From positions 1-64,000 of the forward strand of contig JAILPS010000020.1 in assembly GCA_024699325.1 (NCBI GenBank): DNA of 64,000 bases. The letters run 5' to 3'. A program made the position numbers and the translations under genes. This document shows positions 23,796-32,567 of the stretch, piece after piece; the first letter of the stretch is position 1, and each line of letters begins with the position of its first letter. The notes beneath the pieces are model-generated. The model did not search any database. It saw nothing but the letters and a program-made list of their open reading frames with translations, and was not told the origin of the DNA. Source of the DNA: Lachnospiraceae bacterium (lineage in GTDB: Bacteria; Bacillota; Clostridia; Lachnospirales; Lachnospiraceae).

Positions 23796-24230
23796 ATGGC
23801 TAAGAAAAAGGATGAGAATATTGTCTGGACAGACCGCACGCACCATATGTGGTTTCCTATCAGTTTTTCTAAGTATACGATTAAGAATGACCGTCTCTAC
23901 ATGGATAAGGGTTTATTCAACACTATTTCCGATGAGACACTTCTCTACAGAATCGTAGATCTTAAGATGAAGCGCACATTCCTTCATAAGATTTTCGGCA
24001 CGGGCGACGTTATGTTATACACTAAGGTCGACACGAATAAGGAGATTCTGCTTCACAACATCAAGAACCCTCGCGAGACGAAGGATTTCATATCCAACCT
24101 CGTGGAGCAGGTCAGAAACAGCAAGAATGTTGTGGGCAAGGAGTTCTTCGGTGGTCCTGCAGGTGGTCCTGATCTTGATCACGACGGAATTCCGGACGCT
24201 TTGGAGAATCCAGACGACGTTGACGCATAA
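23796..24230 (+). CDS. Bacterial PH-domain protein with DxDxDG tail
   Basis: The 144-residue soluble protein begins MAKKKDENIVWTDRTHHMWFP. It continues with a beta-rich body (FSKYTIKNDRLYMDKGLFN, then LLYRIVDLKMKRTFLHKIFGTGDVMLYT and ILLHNIKNPRETKDFISNLVEQVR), the layout of bacterial PH domains (bPH_2/YdbT type). The last 25 residues include DLDHDGIPDALENPDD, which matches the calcium-loop pattern DxDxDGxxD of dockerin, EF-hand and thrombospondin-type repeats. No signal peptide is present. Its function is unknown. It is a single-gene unit with its own promoter, divergent from clpB, and a shared terminator with polC. Confidence 0.75.
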   Translation: MAKKKDENIVWTDRTHHMWFPISFSKYTIKNDRLYMDKGLFNTISDETLLYRIVDLKMKRTFLHKIFGTGDVMLYTKVDTNKEILLHNIKNPRETKDFISNLVEQVRNSKNVVGKEFFGGPAGGPDLDHDGIPDALENPDDVDA

Positions 24231-24233
24231 CAC

Positions 24234-24264
24234 AAAACCCTCTGCCTAAACGGCAGAGGGTTTT
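24234..24264. terminator. Bidirectional terminator between the PH-domain gene and polC
   Basis: AAAACCCTCTGCC (24234-24246) and GGCAGAGGGTTTT (24252-24264) form a perfect 13-bp stem with a 5-nt loop. The T and A tracts at the stem edges allow function on both strands between these convergent genes. Confidence 0.95.
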
Positions 24265-24269
24265 ATTAG

Positions 24270-27200
24270 TTATGTCAGCATTCCTAAATCAAACAGTGAG
24301 TACTGGTTGCTCTCCGGAAGTTCTCCAAACAGCCCCAACTCTCCCATCTTGTCTGATACAGTCTGGCTTATGTGGGCGCGGTTTCTAGCATCCTCTCTGG
24401 ACACGAACGGACCGTCCTTGGCTGCAAGCTCTAACGCCTCGGCCGCCTTGCCGCCCAGTCCGTCGATGGACGCAAAGCTTGGCATAATCTTGCCGTCTAT
24501 AATCTGGAAACGCTGCGCCTTCGCGCGGTAGATATCGATCGGCATAAACTCGTAGCCTCTGTGATACATTTCCTGAACTATTCGCATATCCTTGAGCACA
24601 TCCTGCTCCTTCTGCGATAAGTCATCCTTCCTGTTCCAGTAGTCCATGAGCGTCTTCTCTAACTTCTCCTGTCCCATACACATGATTTCGTATGAGAAGC
24701 CCGTGGCTCTTATGGAGAAGTATGCCGCGTAGAATGCCAGCGGATAGAATATCTTACAGTAGGCGATACGCCATGCCATCATGACATATGCGGCTGCGTG
24801 GGCCTTCGGGAACATGTACTCTATGCGCTCGCAGGACCAGATGTACCAGTCAGGCACACCGTGGTCAATCATATCCTGCCTCCACTGAGGCCAGTTGTCG
24901 CACTTCTTCTTGGCAACGGTTCCCTTGCGGACCGCCTCCATTATCTTAAACGACTCCTCTGACTCCACTCCCATGCTTATGAGATAGGTCATGATATCGT
25001 CTCGCGTACATATGGCGGTGGCGATGGTCGCCTTGCCCTCCATGATGAGCGTCTGCGCGTTGCCAAGCCATACGTTGGTTCCGTGGGCAAGTCCCGCGAT
25101 ACGAACCAGGTCAGAGAAATGCTGTGGCTTGGTGTCGATAACCATCTGCATGGCGAAGTCCGTTCCAAACTCAGGGATTGCCAGGCATCCGAGCGTGCAG
25201 TTTAGAAGCGGCTGTCCGTCCTTAAGCTTAAGCGCGTCCGTGCTCTGGAACAGGCTCATAACCTCCGGGCTGTCAAGCGGGAAGGTTCTGGGGTCCAGTC
25301 CCGTCAGGTCCTGAAGCATCCTGATCATGGTAGGATCATCATGGCCGAGAATATCGAGCTTTAGAAGGTTGTGGTCGATGGAGTGATAATCGAAATGTGT
25401 TGTGACCGTGGCCGTCGTTGTATCATTAGCAGGGTGCTGCACAGGGGTGAATGTGTAGATTTCCTCGCCGAGAGGCAAAACTATGATACCTCCGGGGTGC
25501 TGACCTGTACTTCTTCTGACTCCGACGCAGCCGCCAACCAGACGGTTAATCTCCGCCACTCTCTTGTTCTGTCCCTTCTCCTCGTAGTAGTTTTTGATAT
25601 ATCCAAATGCGGTCTTGTCAGCAAGTGTTGCGATGGTTCCGGCTCTGAACGTCTGACCTGCTCCGAAGATAACCTCCGTGTAGGCGTGAGCCTTACTCTG
25701 ATACTCTCCTGAGAAGTTCAGGTCGATATCAGGCTCCTTATTACCCTTAAATCCCAGGAATGTCTGGAACGGAATGTCGAAGCCCTCCTTGATGAGCGGC
25801 TCGCCGCACACAGGGCACTTCTTGTCGGGCATATCGCAGCCCGCAGCTCCCGCAAACTTCTTCACATCCTCTGAATAGAAGTCGTTGTATTTACACTTCC
25901 TGCAGTAGTAGTGAGGGCTTAGAGGATTAACCTCCGTGATTCCTGACATGGTGGCTACGAAGGATGAACCAACCGAGCCTCGTGAGCCTACCAGATAGCC
26001 GTCCTCGTTGGACTTATTAACTAACTTCTGGGCGATGATGTACATAACCGCGAAGCCGTTGCTTATGATGGAGTTAAGCTCTAACTCCAGTCTGTCCTTA
26101 ACTATATCCGGCAGAGGGTCTCCGTACTGCTCTATAGCTGTCTTATAGCAGAGCTCTCTAAGCGTCTTGTCAGAGTTTTCGATGACAGGAGGACACTTGT
26201 CAGGGCGAACTGGCGTTATATAATCTATGCGGTCCGCGATAAGGTTTGAGTTGGTGACAACCACCTCGTAAGCCTTCTCAGTGCCCAGGTATTCGAAGTC
26301 ATTAAGCATTTCCTCCGTGGTCTTAAGATACAGAGGCGGCTGAAGCTCGGCCTCCGCCTGCTCCCTCTTGTTGCCCTTATTCTTGCCGTACTGAAGAATT
26401 CTTCTGTAGACCTCGTCCTCAGGATTAAGAAAATGTACGTCGCCTGTGGCAACGACCGGCTTACCTAAGTTCTCTCCCAGCTTCACAATCCTTCTGTTTA
26501 AGTCCTGAAGGTCCTCGACGCTCTTCATGACCGGCTCCTTCTCGCGAAGAAGTGACATGTTGTTCTCCACAGGCTGTATCTCAAGATAGTCGTAGAAGGA
26601 AGCTATCTGCGTAATCTCCTCCTCCGGCTCACCTCGAAGGATGTTGCTGACCAGCTCTCCTCTCACACATCCGCTTCCGATAATCAGGCCCTCGCGGTAT
26701 TTTGCGAGCATGCTCTTGGGGATTCTCGGAAAACGGCTGAAGTAGTCGAGATGCGACATGGAGACCAGCTTATATAGGTTAAACCTTCCCACGGTGTTGG
26801 CCGCAAGTATGATGATATGGTTGGTCCTCATTTTCTTGATGGTCTCAGGGCCAATCTTAGAAAACTCCTCCAGCTCATCCAGGTTGTGGACATTATCCTG
26901 CGCAGATATTCTCTCCATAAGCTTTATGAATATGTAACCGCAGCACTCAGCGTCATCCACAGCTCTGTGGTGGCTCTCAAGCACAACGTCCAAATCCTTG
27001 GCCACAACGTCCAGCTTAAATCTGGACAAATGTGTGAGCTTGGCTCTTGACATACCCAGGGTATCCACGTATGTAGGCTCGAAGACAAATCCCTGTTCCT
27101 TCGCTTTCTGCGTCATGAAGCCCATATCGAAGTCCGCATTGTGGGCAACCATCACGCAGTCCTTACTAAACTCCAGAAACTTAGGAAGCACAACCTCTAT

Positions 27201-28820
27201 GGTCTCTGCCCCCGCCACCATGGCATCTGTAATGCTGGTGAGCTCTGTGATTCTTGCAGGGATTGGTATCTGCGGGTCAACAAAAACATTGAAGCGGTCT
27301 ATGACCTCTCCGTCCTTAATCTTAACCGCACCAATCTCGATAATCTTGTCCTTGACAGGCGAGAAGCCCGTTGTCTCTATATCAAATGCCACATAGGTCT
27401 GCTCGGCTATGACCTGTCCCTCAGACCTGGTAACCGTGTGCTTAAGGTCGTCGACCATGTACGCCTCAACGCCGTAGATGACCTTAAACGGGCTGTCCTT
27501 AAACTTCTTCTGAAGTGTGTGGAATGCATCTGTAAATGCATGCACAACTCCGTGGTCCGTGATGGCGATCGCCTTATGTCCCCAGCGGTTTGCCGTGACC
27601 ATGAGGTCTCCCGCCTCGCACACTGCGTCCATGTCGCTCATCTTGGTGTGGGCATGTAACTCCACACGCTTAACAGGCGCGTTATCCATTCTCTTGGTTC
27701 TGAAATCCTCTCCGTTTCTAACGCCAAAAACAGAGCCGATATTGTAATCCTTATCATAGGTGTCGTACATGCAGACACCCTTGAGTTCTATGAATTTGCC
27801 GACCTTAAAATCGTCCTCGAATTCCTCCCTGTAGGCGCTTGCGACAAAGAGCTTCACCATGATGGAATCCGTGTAGTCCGTGAGGGCAAACATAGCCAGC
27901 ACGCGCTCCTTGTTTCTAAGCTCCCTGACCTCAAGGGAACATATCTGACCGTGGATTACAACCTCACCGATATCGCCCTTGAGCTCCTCGATGGCCATGT
28001 AATCATGCTCTTCAAATGTTCTGCCGTAGATATATCCGGGCTCGTCCGTTCTCTTGTAATGTCTAGGTCCCTGGGTCTGGCTGTCGTTATTGTCATTCCT
28101 GTTCTTAGAAAACTTCTCGTTCTTTTTGCCGCTGCCCTTGTTCAGAGAGCCCTTAGAAGCCTTCTCGCTGTTCTTAACGACCTCCTCCTTAGGTGTGCCC
28201 TGAGGATTAACCTCCATGGCAGCCTCAGACGGAAGCGAACCGTAGTCGGGCTCGTAGTTAGGGTCAAACATGGCCTCCTCGAGCCTCTTCTTCTCCTCCT
28301 CTTCCTTCTTCTTCTGGGTATTCTCCTTAAAATCTATGGTGACATCCACATCGTAGTCAAACTTCTCAAGAAGTATCTTGCGAATGTGCTCTCTGATATT
28401 CTTCTCGCTGTGTCTGGGGATGTAGCCGTCAAATATGGTTACCTTAAGGGAATCGCCGCAGGTCGCCCAGTCAGAGTACAAAAGCATGGTGTGCTCAGGG
28501 TTACTTATGTGCCTGAACTCCTCCATGATGCTGTCCTTATACTCCTCGATGATAAGCTCCAAGGTGTATTTTTCAGGGAGCAGGAAATGCTCAACCACCT
28601 GCACCTCTATATCATCCTTCTCAAAATACTGGCTCTTAATCTCCTTCTCCAGCCTGTATATCTGATACTTGGGGATTATGTATTCGCAGTCCAAATACAC
28701 CTTGACAATGGTTTTCCCCTTGGCAAAGTTCACCTTATCGACCTGTGTCCTGTCAAAAATCTTCTGGAGGTTATCATTAAGCTCCAGCGCCGGAAATGCG
28801 GTTTTAAAATCAGTCGCCAT
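24270..28820 (-). CDS. polC: DNA polymerase III alpha subunit, PolC type
   Basis: The 1516-residue replicase carries its own proofreading exonuclease, which distinguishes PolC from DnaE. In order there is an N-terminal region, an acidic/basic low-complexity linker (about 165-255), an OB fold (about 275-370), and a PHP domain (VELHAHTKMSDMDAV, about 385). The DEDD exonuclease AFDIETTGFSP (about 478) is inserted within it. The polymerase core has PDIDLNFS as the catalytic Asp motif (about 1020), a CxxC zinc knuckle near 970-1010, and helix-hairpin-helix elements at the C terminus. The length is slightly above the usual 1430-1450 because of the linker. GGGAGA precedes the ATG. It is a single-gene unit ending at the shared terminator. 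Confidence 0.98.
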   Translation of the reverse strand: MATDFKTAFPALELNDNLQKIFDRTQVDKVNFAKGKTIVKVYLDCEYIIPKYQIYRLEKEIKSQYFEKDDIEVQVVEHFLLPEKYTLELIIEEYKDSIMEEFRHISNPEHTMLLYSDWATCGDSLKVTIFDGYIPRHSEKNIREHIRKILLEKFDYDVDVTIDFKENTQKKKEEEEKKRLEEAMFDPNYEPDYGSLPSEAAMEVNPQGTPKEEVVKNSEKASKGSLNKGSGKKNEKFSKNRNDNNDSQTQGPRHYKRTDEPGYIYGRTFEEHDYMAIEELKGDIGEVVIHGQICSLEVRELRNKERVLAMFALTDYTDSIMVKLFVASAYREEFEDDFKVGKFIELKGVCMYDTYDKDYNIGSVFGVRNGEDFRTKRMDNAPVKRVELHAHTKMSDMDAVCEAGDLMVTANRWGHKAIAITDHGVVHAFTDAFHTLQKKFKDSPFKVIYGVEAYMVDDLKHTVTRSEGQVIAEQTYVAFDIETTGFSPVKDKIIEIGAVKIKDGEVIDRFNVFVDPQIPIPARITELTSITDAMVAGAETIEVVLPKFLEFSKDCVMVAHNADFDMGFMTQKAKEQGFVFEPTYVDTLGMSRAKLTHLSRFKLDVVAKDLDVVLESHHRAVDDAECCGYIFIKLMERISAQDNVHNLDELEEFSKIGPETIKKMRTNHIIILAANTVGRFNLYKLVSMSHLDYFSRFPRIPKSMLAKYREGLIIGSGCVRGELVSNILRGEPEEEITQIASFYDYLEIQPVENNMSLLREKEPVMKSVEDLQDLNRRIVKLGENLGKPVVATGDVHFLNPEDEVYRRILQYGKNKGNKREQAEAELQPPLYLKTTEEMLNDFEYLGTEKAYEVVVTNSNLIADRIDYITPVRPDKCPPVIENSDKTLRELCYKTAIEQYGDPLPDIVKDRLELELNSIISNGFAVMYIIAQKLVNKSNEDGYLVGSRGSVGSSFVATMSGITEVNPLSPHYYCRKCKYNDFYSEDVKKFAGAAGCDMPDKKCPVCGEPLIKEGFDIPFQTFLGFKGNKEPDIDLNFSGEYQSKAHAYTEVIFGAGQTFRAGTIATLADKTAFGYIKNYYEEKGQNKRVAEINRLVGGCVGVRRSTGQHPGGIIVLPLGEEIYTFTPVQHPANDTTTATVTTHFDYHSIDHNLLKLDILGHDDPTMIRMLQDLTGLDPRTFPLDSPEVMSLFQSTDALKLKDGQPLLNCTLGCLAIPEFGTDFAMQMVIDTKPQHFSDLVRIAGLAHGTNVWLGNAQTLIMEGKATIATAICTRDDIMTYLISMGVESEESFKIMEAVRKGTVAKKKCDNWPQWRQDMIDHGVPDWYIWSCERIEYMFPKAHAAAYVMMAWRIAYCKIFYPLAFYAAYFSIRATGFSYEIMCMGQEKLEKTLMDYWNRKDDLSQKEQDVLKDMRIVQEMYHRGYEFMPIDIYRAKAQRFQIIDGKIMPSFASIDGLGGKAAEALELAAKDGPFVSREDARNRAHISQTVSDKMGELGLFGELPESNQYSLFDLGMLT

Positions 28821-28841
28821 ATCTGTCTCCCTTTCGTATCT

Positions 28842-28858
28842 GCCTACAACGCGTAGGC
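28842..28858. repeat. Inverted repeat in the polC leader
   Basis: GCCTAC (28842-28847) and GTAGGC (28853-28858) flank five bases. On the minus strand it begins five bases after the -10 box, across the expected transcription start of polC. It is short and could be an operator or a 5' leader hairpin. Confidence 0.45.
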
Positions 28859-28862
28859 TTAT

Positions 28863-28891
28863 ATTTTACAACAGCAGCCATCTTTTCTCAA
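28863..28891 (-). promoter_or_regulatory. polC promoter
   Basis: TTGAGA (28886-28891) and TAAAAT (28863-28868) on the minus strand are separated by 17 bp, about 40 bp before the polC ATG. Confidence 0.6.
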
Positions 28892-28920
28892 TATAAAAAG
28901 CTGTATTTAAAAAAAACACC

Positions 28921-28948
28921 TTGAAATAAAAAAAACATCTGTTACAAT
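28921..28948 (+). promoter_or_regulatory. Promoter of the ABC-F gene
   Basis: TTGAAA (28921-28926) and TACAAT (28943-28948) are 16 bp apart in an A-rich stretch, about 50 bp before the TTG start codon at 28998. Confidence 0.6.
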
Positions 28949-28997
28949 AAACTAGTTGCATTTTGACTTTTTCAAACATTTACAGGAGGTAACCCCA

Positions 28998-30635
28998 TTG
29001 ATTAGCGCAAACGGAGTAACACTGCGCCTCGGCAAGCGCGCCTTGTTCGAGGATGTAAACATCAAGTTCACTGAGGGCAATTGCTACGGTCTTATCGGAG
29101 CTAACGGCGCCGGCAAGTCCACATTTTTAAAAATATTATCAGGCGCTTTGGAGCCAACCAACGGCTCTGTAAACATAACACCTGGTCAGAGAATGTCAGT
29201 CCTCGAGCAGGATCATTTCAAATACGATGCTGAGACGGTTCTCAACACAGTAATGATGGGCAATGCCCGTCTGTTTGAGGTAATGCGTCTCAAAGACGAA
29301 ATCTATGCCAAGGAAGAATTCTCCGAGGAGGACGGCATCAAAGCCGCAGAGCTCGAGGAGGAATTCAACAACATGAACGGTTGGGAAGCCGAGGCAGACG
29401 CCGCAGACCTCTTAAACGGTCTTGGCATCGAGACTGAGCTTCACTACAAGCTCATGAGCGAGCTCACTGGTGCAGAGAAGGTTAAGGTATTATTAGCACG
29501 AGCCCTGTTCGGAAATCCGGACATTCTCCTGCTTGACGAGCCTACCAACCACTTGGACTTAGCCGCTATCGCATGGCTTGAGGAGTTCCTCATCAATTTT
29601 GACAACACAGTCATCGTCGTATCCCACGACAGATACTTCTTAAACAAGGTCTGCACACAGATTGCCGACATTGACTATTCCAAGATTCAGCTCTACGCCG
29701 GCAACTACGACTTCTGGTACGAGTCAAGCCAGCTGATGATTCGCCAGATGAAGGAAGCCAACAAGAAGAAGGAGGAGAAGATTAAGGAGTTGCAGGAGTT
29801 CATCCAGCGTTTCTCCGCCAACGCTTCGAAGTCCAAGCAGGCAACCTCAAGAAAGCGCGCCCTTGAAAAGATTGAGCTCGACGAAATCAAGCCAAGCTCA
29901 AGAAAATATCCATACATCGACTTCCGCCCTGAGAGAGAGATCGGCAATGAGGTTCTAACAGTCTCTCACATCAGCAAAACCGTCGACGGACGCAAGGTTT
30001 TGGACGACGTATCATTTATCGTAAACCACGACGACAAGATTGCCTTCGTAGGAGCGGACGAGTTGGCTAAGACCACACTGTTTAAGATTCTCATGGGCGA
30101 TTTGGAGCCGGATGAGGGAACATTTAAATGGGGTGTCACAACCTCTCAGGCATATTTCCCGAAGGACAATACACGCGAGTTTGACAACGACCTCATAATC
30201 GTTGACTGGCTGCAGCAGTACTCTCCTGTCAAGGATGTCACATATGTGCGAGGCTTCCTCGGAAGAATGCTCTTCGCAGGTGACGACGGTGTCAAGAAGG
30301 TAAGAGTTCTATCAGGAGGCGAGAAGGTTCGCTGCATGTTATCCAAGATGATGATCAGCGGCGCCAACTGCTTAGTTTTCGATGAGCCTACCAACCACCT
30401 GGACATGGAATCAATCACCGCTCTGAACAACGGCATGATTAAGTTCCCTGGCGTCATCCTCTTCTCTTCAAGAGACCACCAGATTGTTCAGACAACCGCA
30501 AACCGTATCATCGAGCTTATCAACGGCAAGATTGTCGACAAGATTACAACTTACGACGAGTACCTTGCAAGCGACGAGATGGCCATGAAGCGTCAGGTAT
30601 TCATGGTTCACGATGAGGACGCTGAGGATAACTAA
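28998..30635 (+). CDS. ABC-F family ATPase (YkpA/YbiT-like)
   Basis: The 545-residue cytoplasmic protein has two ATP-binding cassettes and no membrane helix, as in ABC-F ribosome-associated factors. The first cassette has Walker A GANGAGKST (about 37) and LLLDEPTNHLD (about 175). A charged linker with KKKEEKIKELQEFIQRFSANASKSKQ follows. The second has LSGGEKVR and VFDEPTNHLDMES, but its P-loop position reads GADELAKTT rather than GxxGxGKST. The TSQAYFPKDN wording fits the YkpA/YbiT branch. The start is TTG at 28998, seven bases after AGGAGGT; a TTG 42 bases earlier has no ribosome site. Resistance, translation-quality or housekeeping roles are all possible. Confidence 0.9.
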   Translation: MISANGVTLRLGKRALFEDVNIKFTEGNCYGLIGANGAGKSTFLKILSGALEPTNGSVNITPGQRMSVLEQDHFKYDAETVLNTVMMGNARLFEVMRLKDEIYAKEEFSEEDGIKAAELEEEFNNMNGWEAEADAADLLNGLGIETELHYKLMSELTGAEKVKVLLARALFGNPDILLLDEPTNHLDLAAIAWLEEFLINFDNTVIVVSHDRYFLNKVCTQIADIDYSKIQLYAGNYDFWYESSQLMIRQMKEANKKKEEKIKELQEFIQRFSANASKSKQATSRKRALEKIELDEIKPSSRKYPYIDFRPEREIGNEVLTVSHISKTVDGRKVLDDVSFIVNHDDKIAFVGADELAKTTLFKILMGDLEPDEGTFKWGVTTSQAYFPKDNTREFDNDLIIVDWLQQYSPVKDVTYVRGFLGRMLFAGDDGVKKVRVLSGGEKVRCMLSKMMISGANCLVFDEPTNHLDMESITALNNGMIKFPGVILFSSRDHQIVQTTANRIIELINGKIVDKITTYDEYLASDEMAMKRQVFMVHDEDAEDN

Positions 30636-30656
30636 TTTTTAATTTTATAGACATAA

Positions 30657-30690
30657 AAAACTCCTTTGCCGGACCGGCAAAGGAGTTTTG
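30657..30690. terminator. Bidirectional terminator
   Basis: CTCCTTTGCC (30661-30670) pairs perfectly with GGCAAAGGAG (30676-30685). The flanking AAAA and TTTTGTTTT tracts make it effective for the ABC-F gene and for the convergent LCP gene. Confidence 0.93.
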
Positions 30691-30692
30691 TT

Positions 30693-31940
30693 TTAGTAGT
30701 AGATTGTCTGTTGCAAACGTGTGATGGTGTACTCGTAGTTAGGCACCAGATCATCGTTTTGCGATGTGAACGCTCCGTCAAACGGCACTCGCATCTGTTC
30801 GATGCCATATGTCAGGTATGTCGGCACATTTAAAACCAGGGATGTCAGAACATCCGAAGGAATGTTGTGCGTCACAAGAGGAAGCGCTGTGTTTAAGAAG
30901 TTGTTGATTTGACCTAAATCCATGGTCATAAGCTTCTGGAACATTAGAGTCAGCACTGTTCGCTGGCGCTGTGTTCTGGCATAATCACTTCCCACATATC
31001 TGATACGGCAGTATGCAACCGCCTGAACACCGTTCATGTGCTGTGAACCCTCTGACACGTAGTAATCTGAAGGTGTGAGACCCACACCGTTACATATCTC
31101 GTTGATGTAATTGTTGGCAACTCTCGCCTCATCCGCGCTTATGGTCAGATCCACGCCGCCGATTGCATCAATGATGTCAATCATGTTGTAGAAGTTGACT
31201 CTCGCGTAGGCGTCCACCTTAATTCTGAAGTTCTGCTCAACTGTCTGGCATAAAAGCGGGCCTCCGCCGACTGCATGTGCGCGGTTTAGCTTATATGAGC
31301 CGACACCGGGGATGGCAACATATGTATCTCTCATAAAGGAGGTCATATAAATGATTCCCTTGGCGCGGTTGATTGATAATAGTATCATGGAGTCAGAGTT
31401 TCCGTTCCAGTTAGAACCTGCCCTGACATCGACGCCTATGAGCAAAATGTTGTAGACATCGCTTGAACCTATGATGCTGATGTTCTGGAGCTGCGCCTGA
31501 GCAGCTTCCGCTGAAGAATACTCCGCCTCTGCAGATGACTCTAGAGATTCTATCTGCTCAGGTGTGAGTTTGCTCAAGTCAAGCTCAACCGTCTCGTAGA
31601 TAATCTCTCCGGCCTCGTTGGTCTGCACCTCTCCGGCCTCGTTGGTCTGCTCCACCTGTGTGTAGTAAACCTTGCTCTCAGACTCTTCAGCCAATATAGA
31701 GCTTATCTCCTCCGCCGCAAGCGTCGTCACGTCGTTATCCGCCACATAGTTGGTTTTGTTGATGTAATGCTGTATGAGAAAGAAACCTCCCACAACAGCC
31801 ACGATACACACAACCGTGACCACACATATCGCAATCAGAAGTCCTCTGATGAGCTTCTGTCTCTTAGTTTTTTTCCTTACATTAGTTTTGCCCCTCACGG
31901 GTGAGTTCGTTTTGTGAACTGCCTTTTTTTTATCTCCCAT
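30693..31940 (-). CDS. LytR-CpsA-Psr (LCP) family glycan ligase
   Basis: The 415-residue protein has a basic cytoplasmic tail, one membrane helix (about 40-62) and an outer LCP domain. The family signatures are NILLIGVDVRAGSNWNGNSDSMILLSIN near residue 160, TSFMRDTYVAIPG with the conserved Arg-Asp, KLNRAHAVGG, and VVDAIGGVDL-like DIIDAIGGVDLTI. Close to its end, AYCRIRYVGSDYARTQRQ provides the second Arg cluster. LCP enzymes move lipid-linked polymers onto peptidoglycan. The stalk contains a tandem eight-residue repeat QTNEAGE(V/I) encoded by a 24-bp duplication. The ATG at 31940 with GGAG is preferred over the longer open frame. It could attach either of the two glycans encoded in this window. 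Confidence 0.92.
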   Translation of the reverse strand: MGDKKKAVHKTNSPVRGKTNVRKKTKRQKLIRGLLIAICVVTVVCIVAVVGGFFLIQHYINKTNYVADNDVTTLAAEEISSILAEESESKVYYTQVEQTNEAGEVQTNEAGEIIYETVELDLSKLTPEQIESLESSAEAEYSSAEAAQAQLQNISIIGSSDVYNILLIGVDVRAGSNWNGNSDSMILLSINRAKGIIYMTSFMRDTYVAIPGVGSYKLNRAHAVGGGPLLCQTVEQNFRIKVDAYARVNFYNMIDIIDAIGGVDLTISADEARVANNYINEICNGVGLTPSDYYVSEGSQHMNGVQAVAYCRIRYVGSDYARTQRQRTVLTLMFQKLMTMDLGQINNFLNTALPLVTHNIPSDVLTSLVLNVPTYLTYGIEQMRVPFDGAFTSQNDDLVPNYEYTITRLQQTIYY

Positions 31941-31970
31941 AACACTCCATTCTCCAAAGCATACCACGTG

Positions 31971-31979
31971 ATTATAGCA
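31971..31979 (-). promoter_or_regulatory. Possible extended -10 promoter of the LCP gene
   Basis: TGCTATAAT on the minus strand is a consensus -10 with the extended TGn element, about 30 bp before the start codon. The -35 region has only a weak match. Confidence 0.4.
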
Positions 31980-32013
31980 CACCTTGGACAAATGTGCAGT
32001 AGTTTACAGTATT

Positions 32014-32565
32014 TTAATGTTTGCCACTGCTGACCATATTCTTATAAGCCATGATGGCAGCCACAGTTTTAGAGTCCTGTATCTGTCCGCGGCCAATCAT
32101 ATCCACAAGCTCATCCAAATCGTAGGCGCATACATCCAGATATTCATCTTCATCCAAATGCTGATGCCCCTTAATCAGTCTGTCCGCCAGATATATGTCT
32201 ATGGTCTCATTGCAGAAGGCGATGGCTGTGACCAGCTTAAGAAGCGGCTTCATCCATTCCTTCCTGGTTGTGTAGCCCGTCTCCTCCTCCAGCTCTCTGA
32301 AGGCAGCATCTATGCCGGGCTCTTCCACATAATTCTTCGCTCCGGCCGGAATCTCTAAGGACACGCGGTCGATAGCATTTCGAAACTGACGCACCATGAG
32401 AAGCTTGCCGTCATCCCTGACTGCAACCACAGCAGCCGCTCCCTTATGCCTAAGGAAGTCCCAGCTGACCACCTTGCCGTCAGGCATCTGTATGCGGTCC
32501 TCGCACATGGTGAGGATGCTGCCCTTATACCTCTCAATCCGGTCTATTCTCTTAACTTTTTCCAT
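32014..32565 (-). CDS. Nudix hydrolase, ADP-ribose pyrophosphatase type
   Basis: The 183-residue protein has the Nudix catalytic core RELEEETGY at residues 90-98, with an EIPAGA segment before it. VVAVRDDGKLLMVRQFRNAID and a C-terminal FCNETIDIYLA stretch match the ADP-ribose pyrophosphatase group, which splits ADP-ribose to AMP and ribose 5-phosphate. The spacing between the upstream Gly and the first Glu of the Nudix box is one residue longer than the textbook GX5E. It lies two bases after proC and is the last gene of an aminotransferase-proC-Nudix operon. Confidence 0.9.
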   Translation of the reverse strand: MEKVKRIDRIERYKGSILTMCEDRIQMPDGKVVSWDFLRHKGAAAVVAVRDDGKLLMVRQFRNAIDRVSLEIPAGAKNYVEEPGIDAAFRELEEETGYTTRKEWMKPLLKLVTAIAFCNETIDIYLADRLIKGHQHLDEDEYLDVCAYDLDELVDMIGRGQIQDSKTVAAIMAYKNMVSSGKH

Positions 32566-32567
32566 AA

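Noticed and set aside
27951-28856. A 301-codon open frame on the plus strand opposite polC
   Set aside because: It lies wholly antisense to well-conserved polC, has no ribosome site, and its Leu/Val-rich product has no recognisable domain. It is a by-product of polC codon use.
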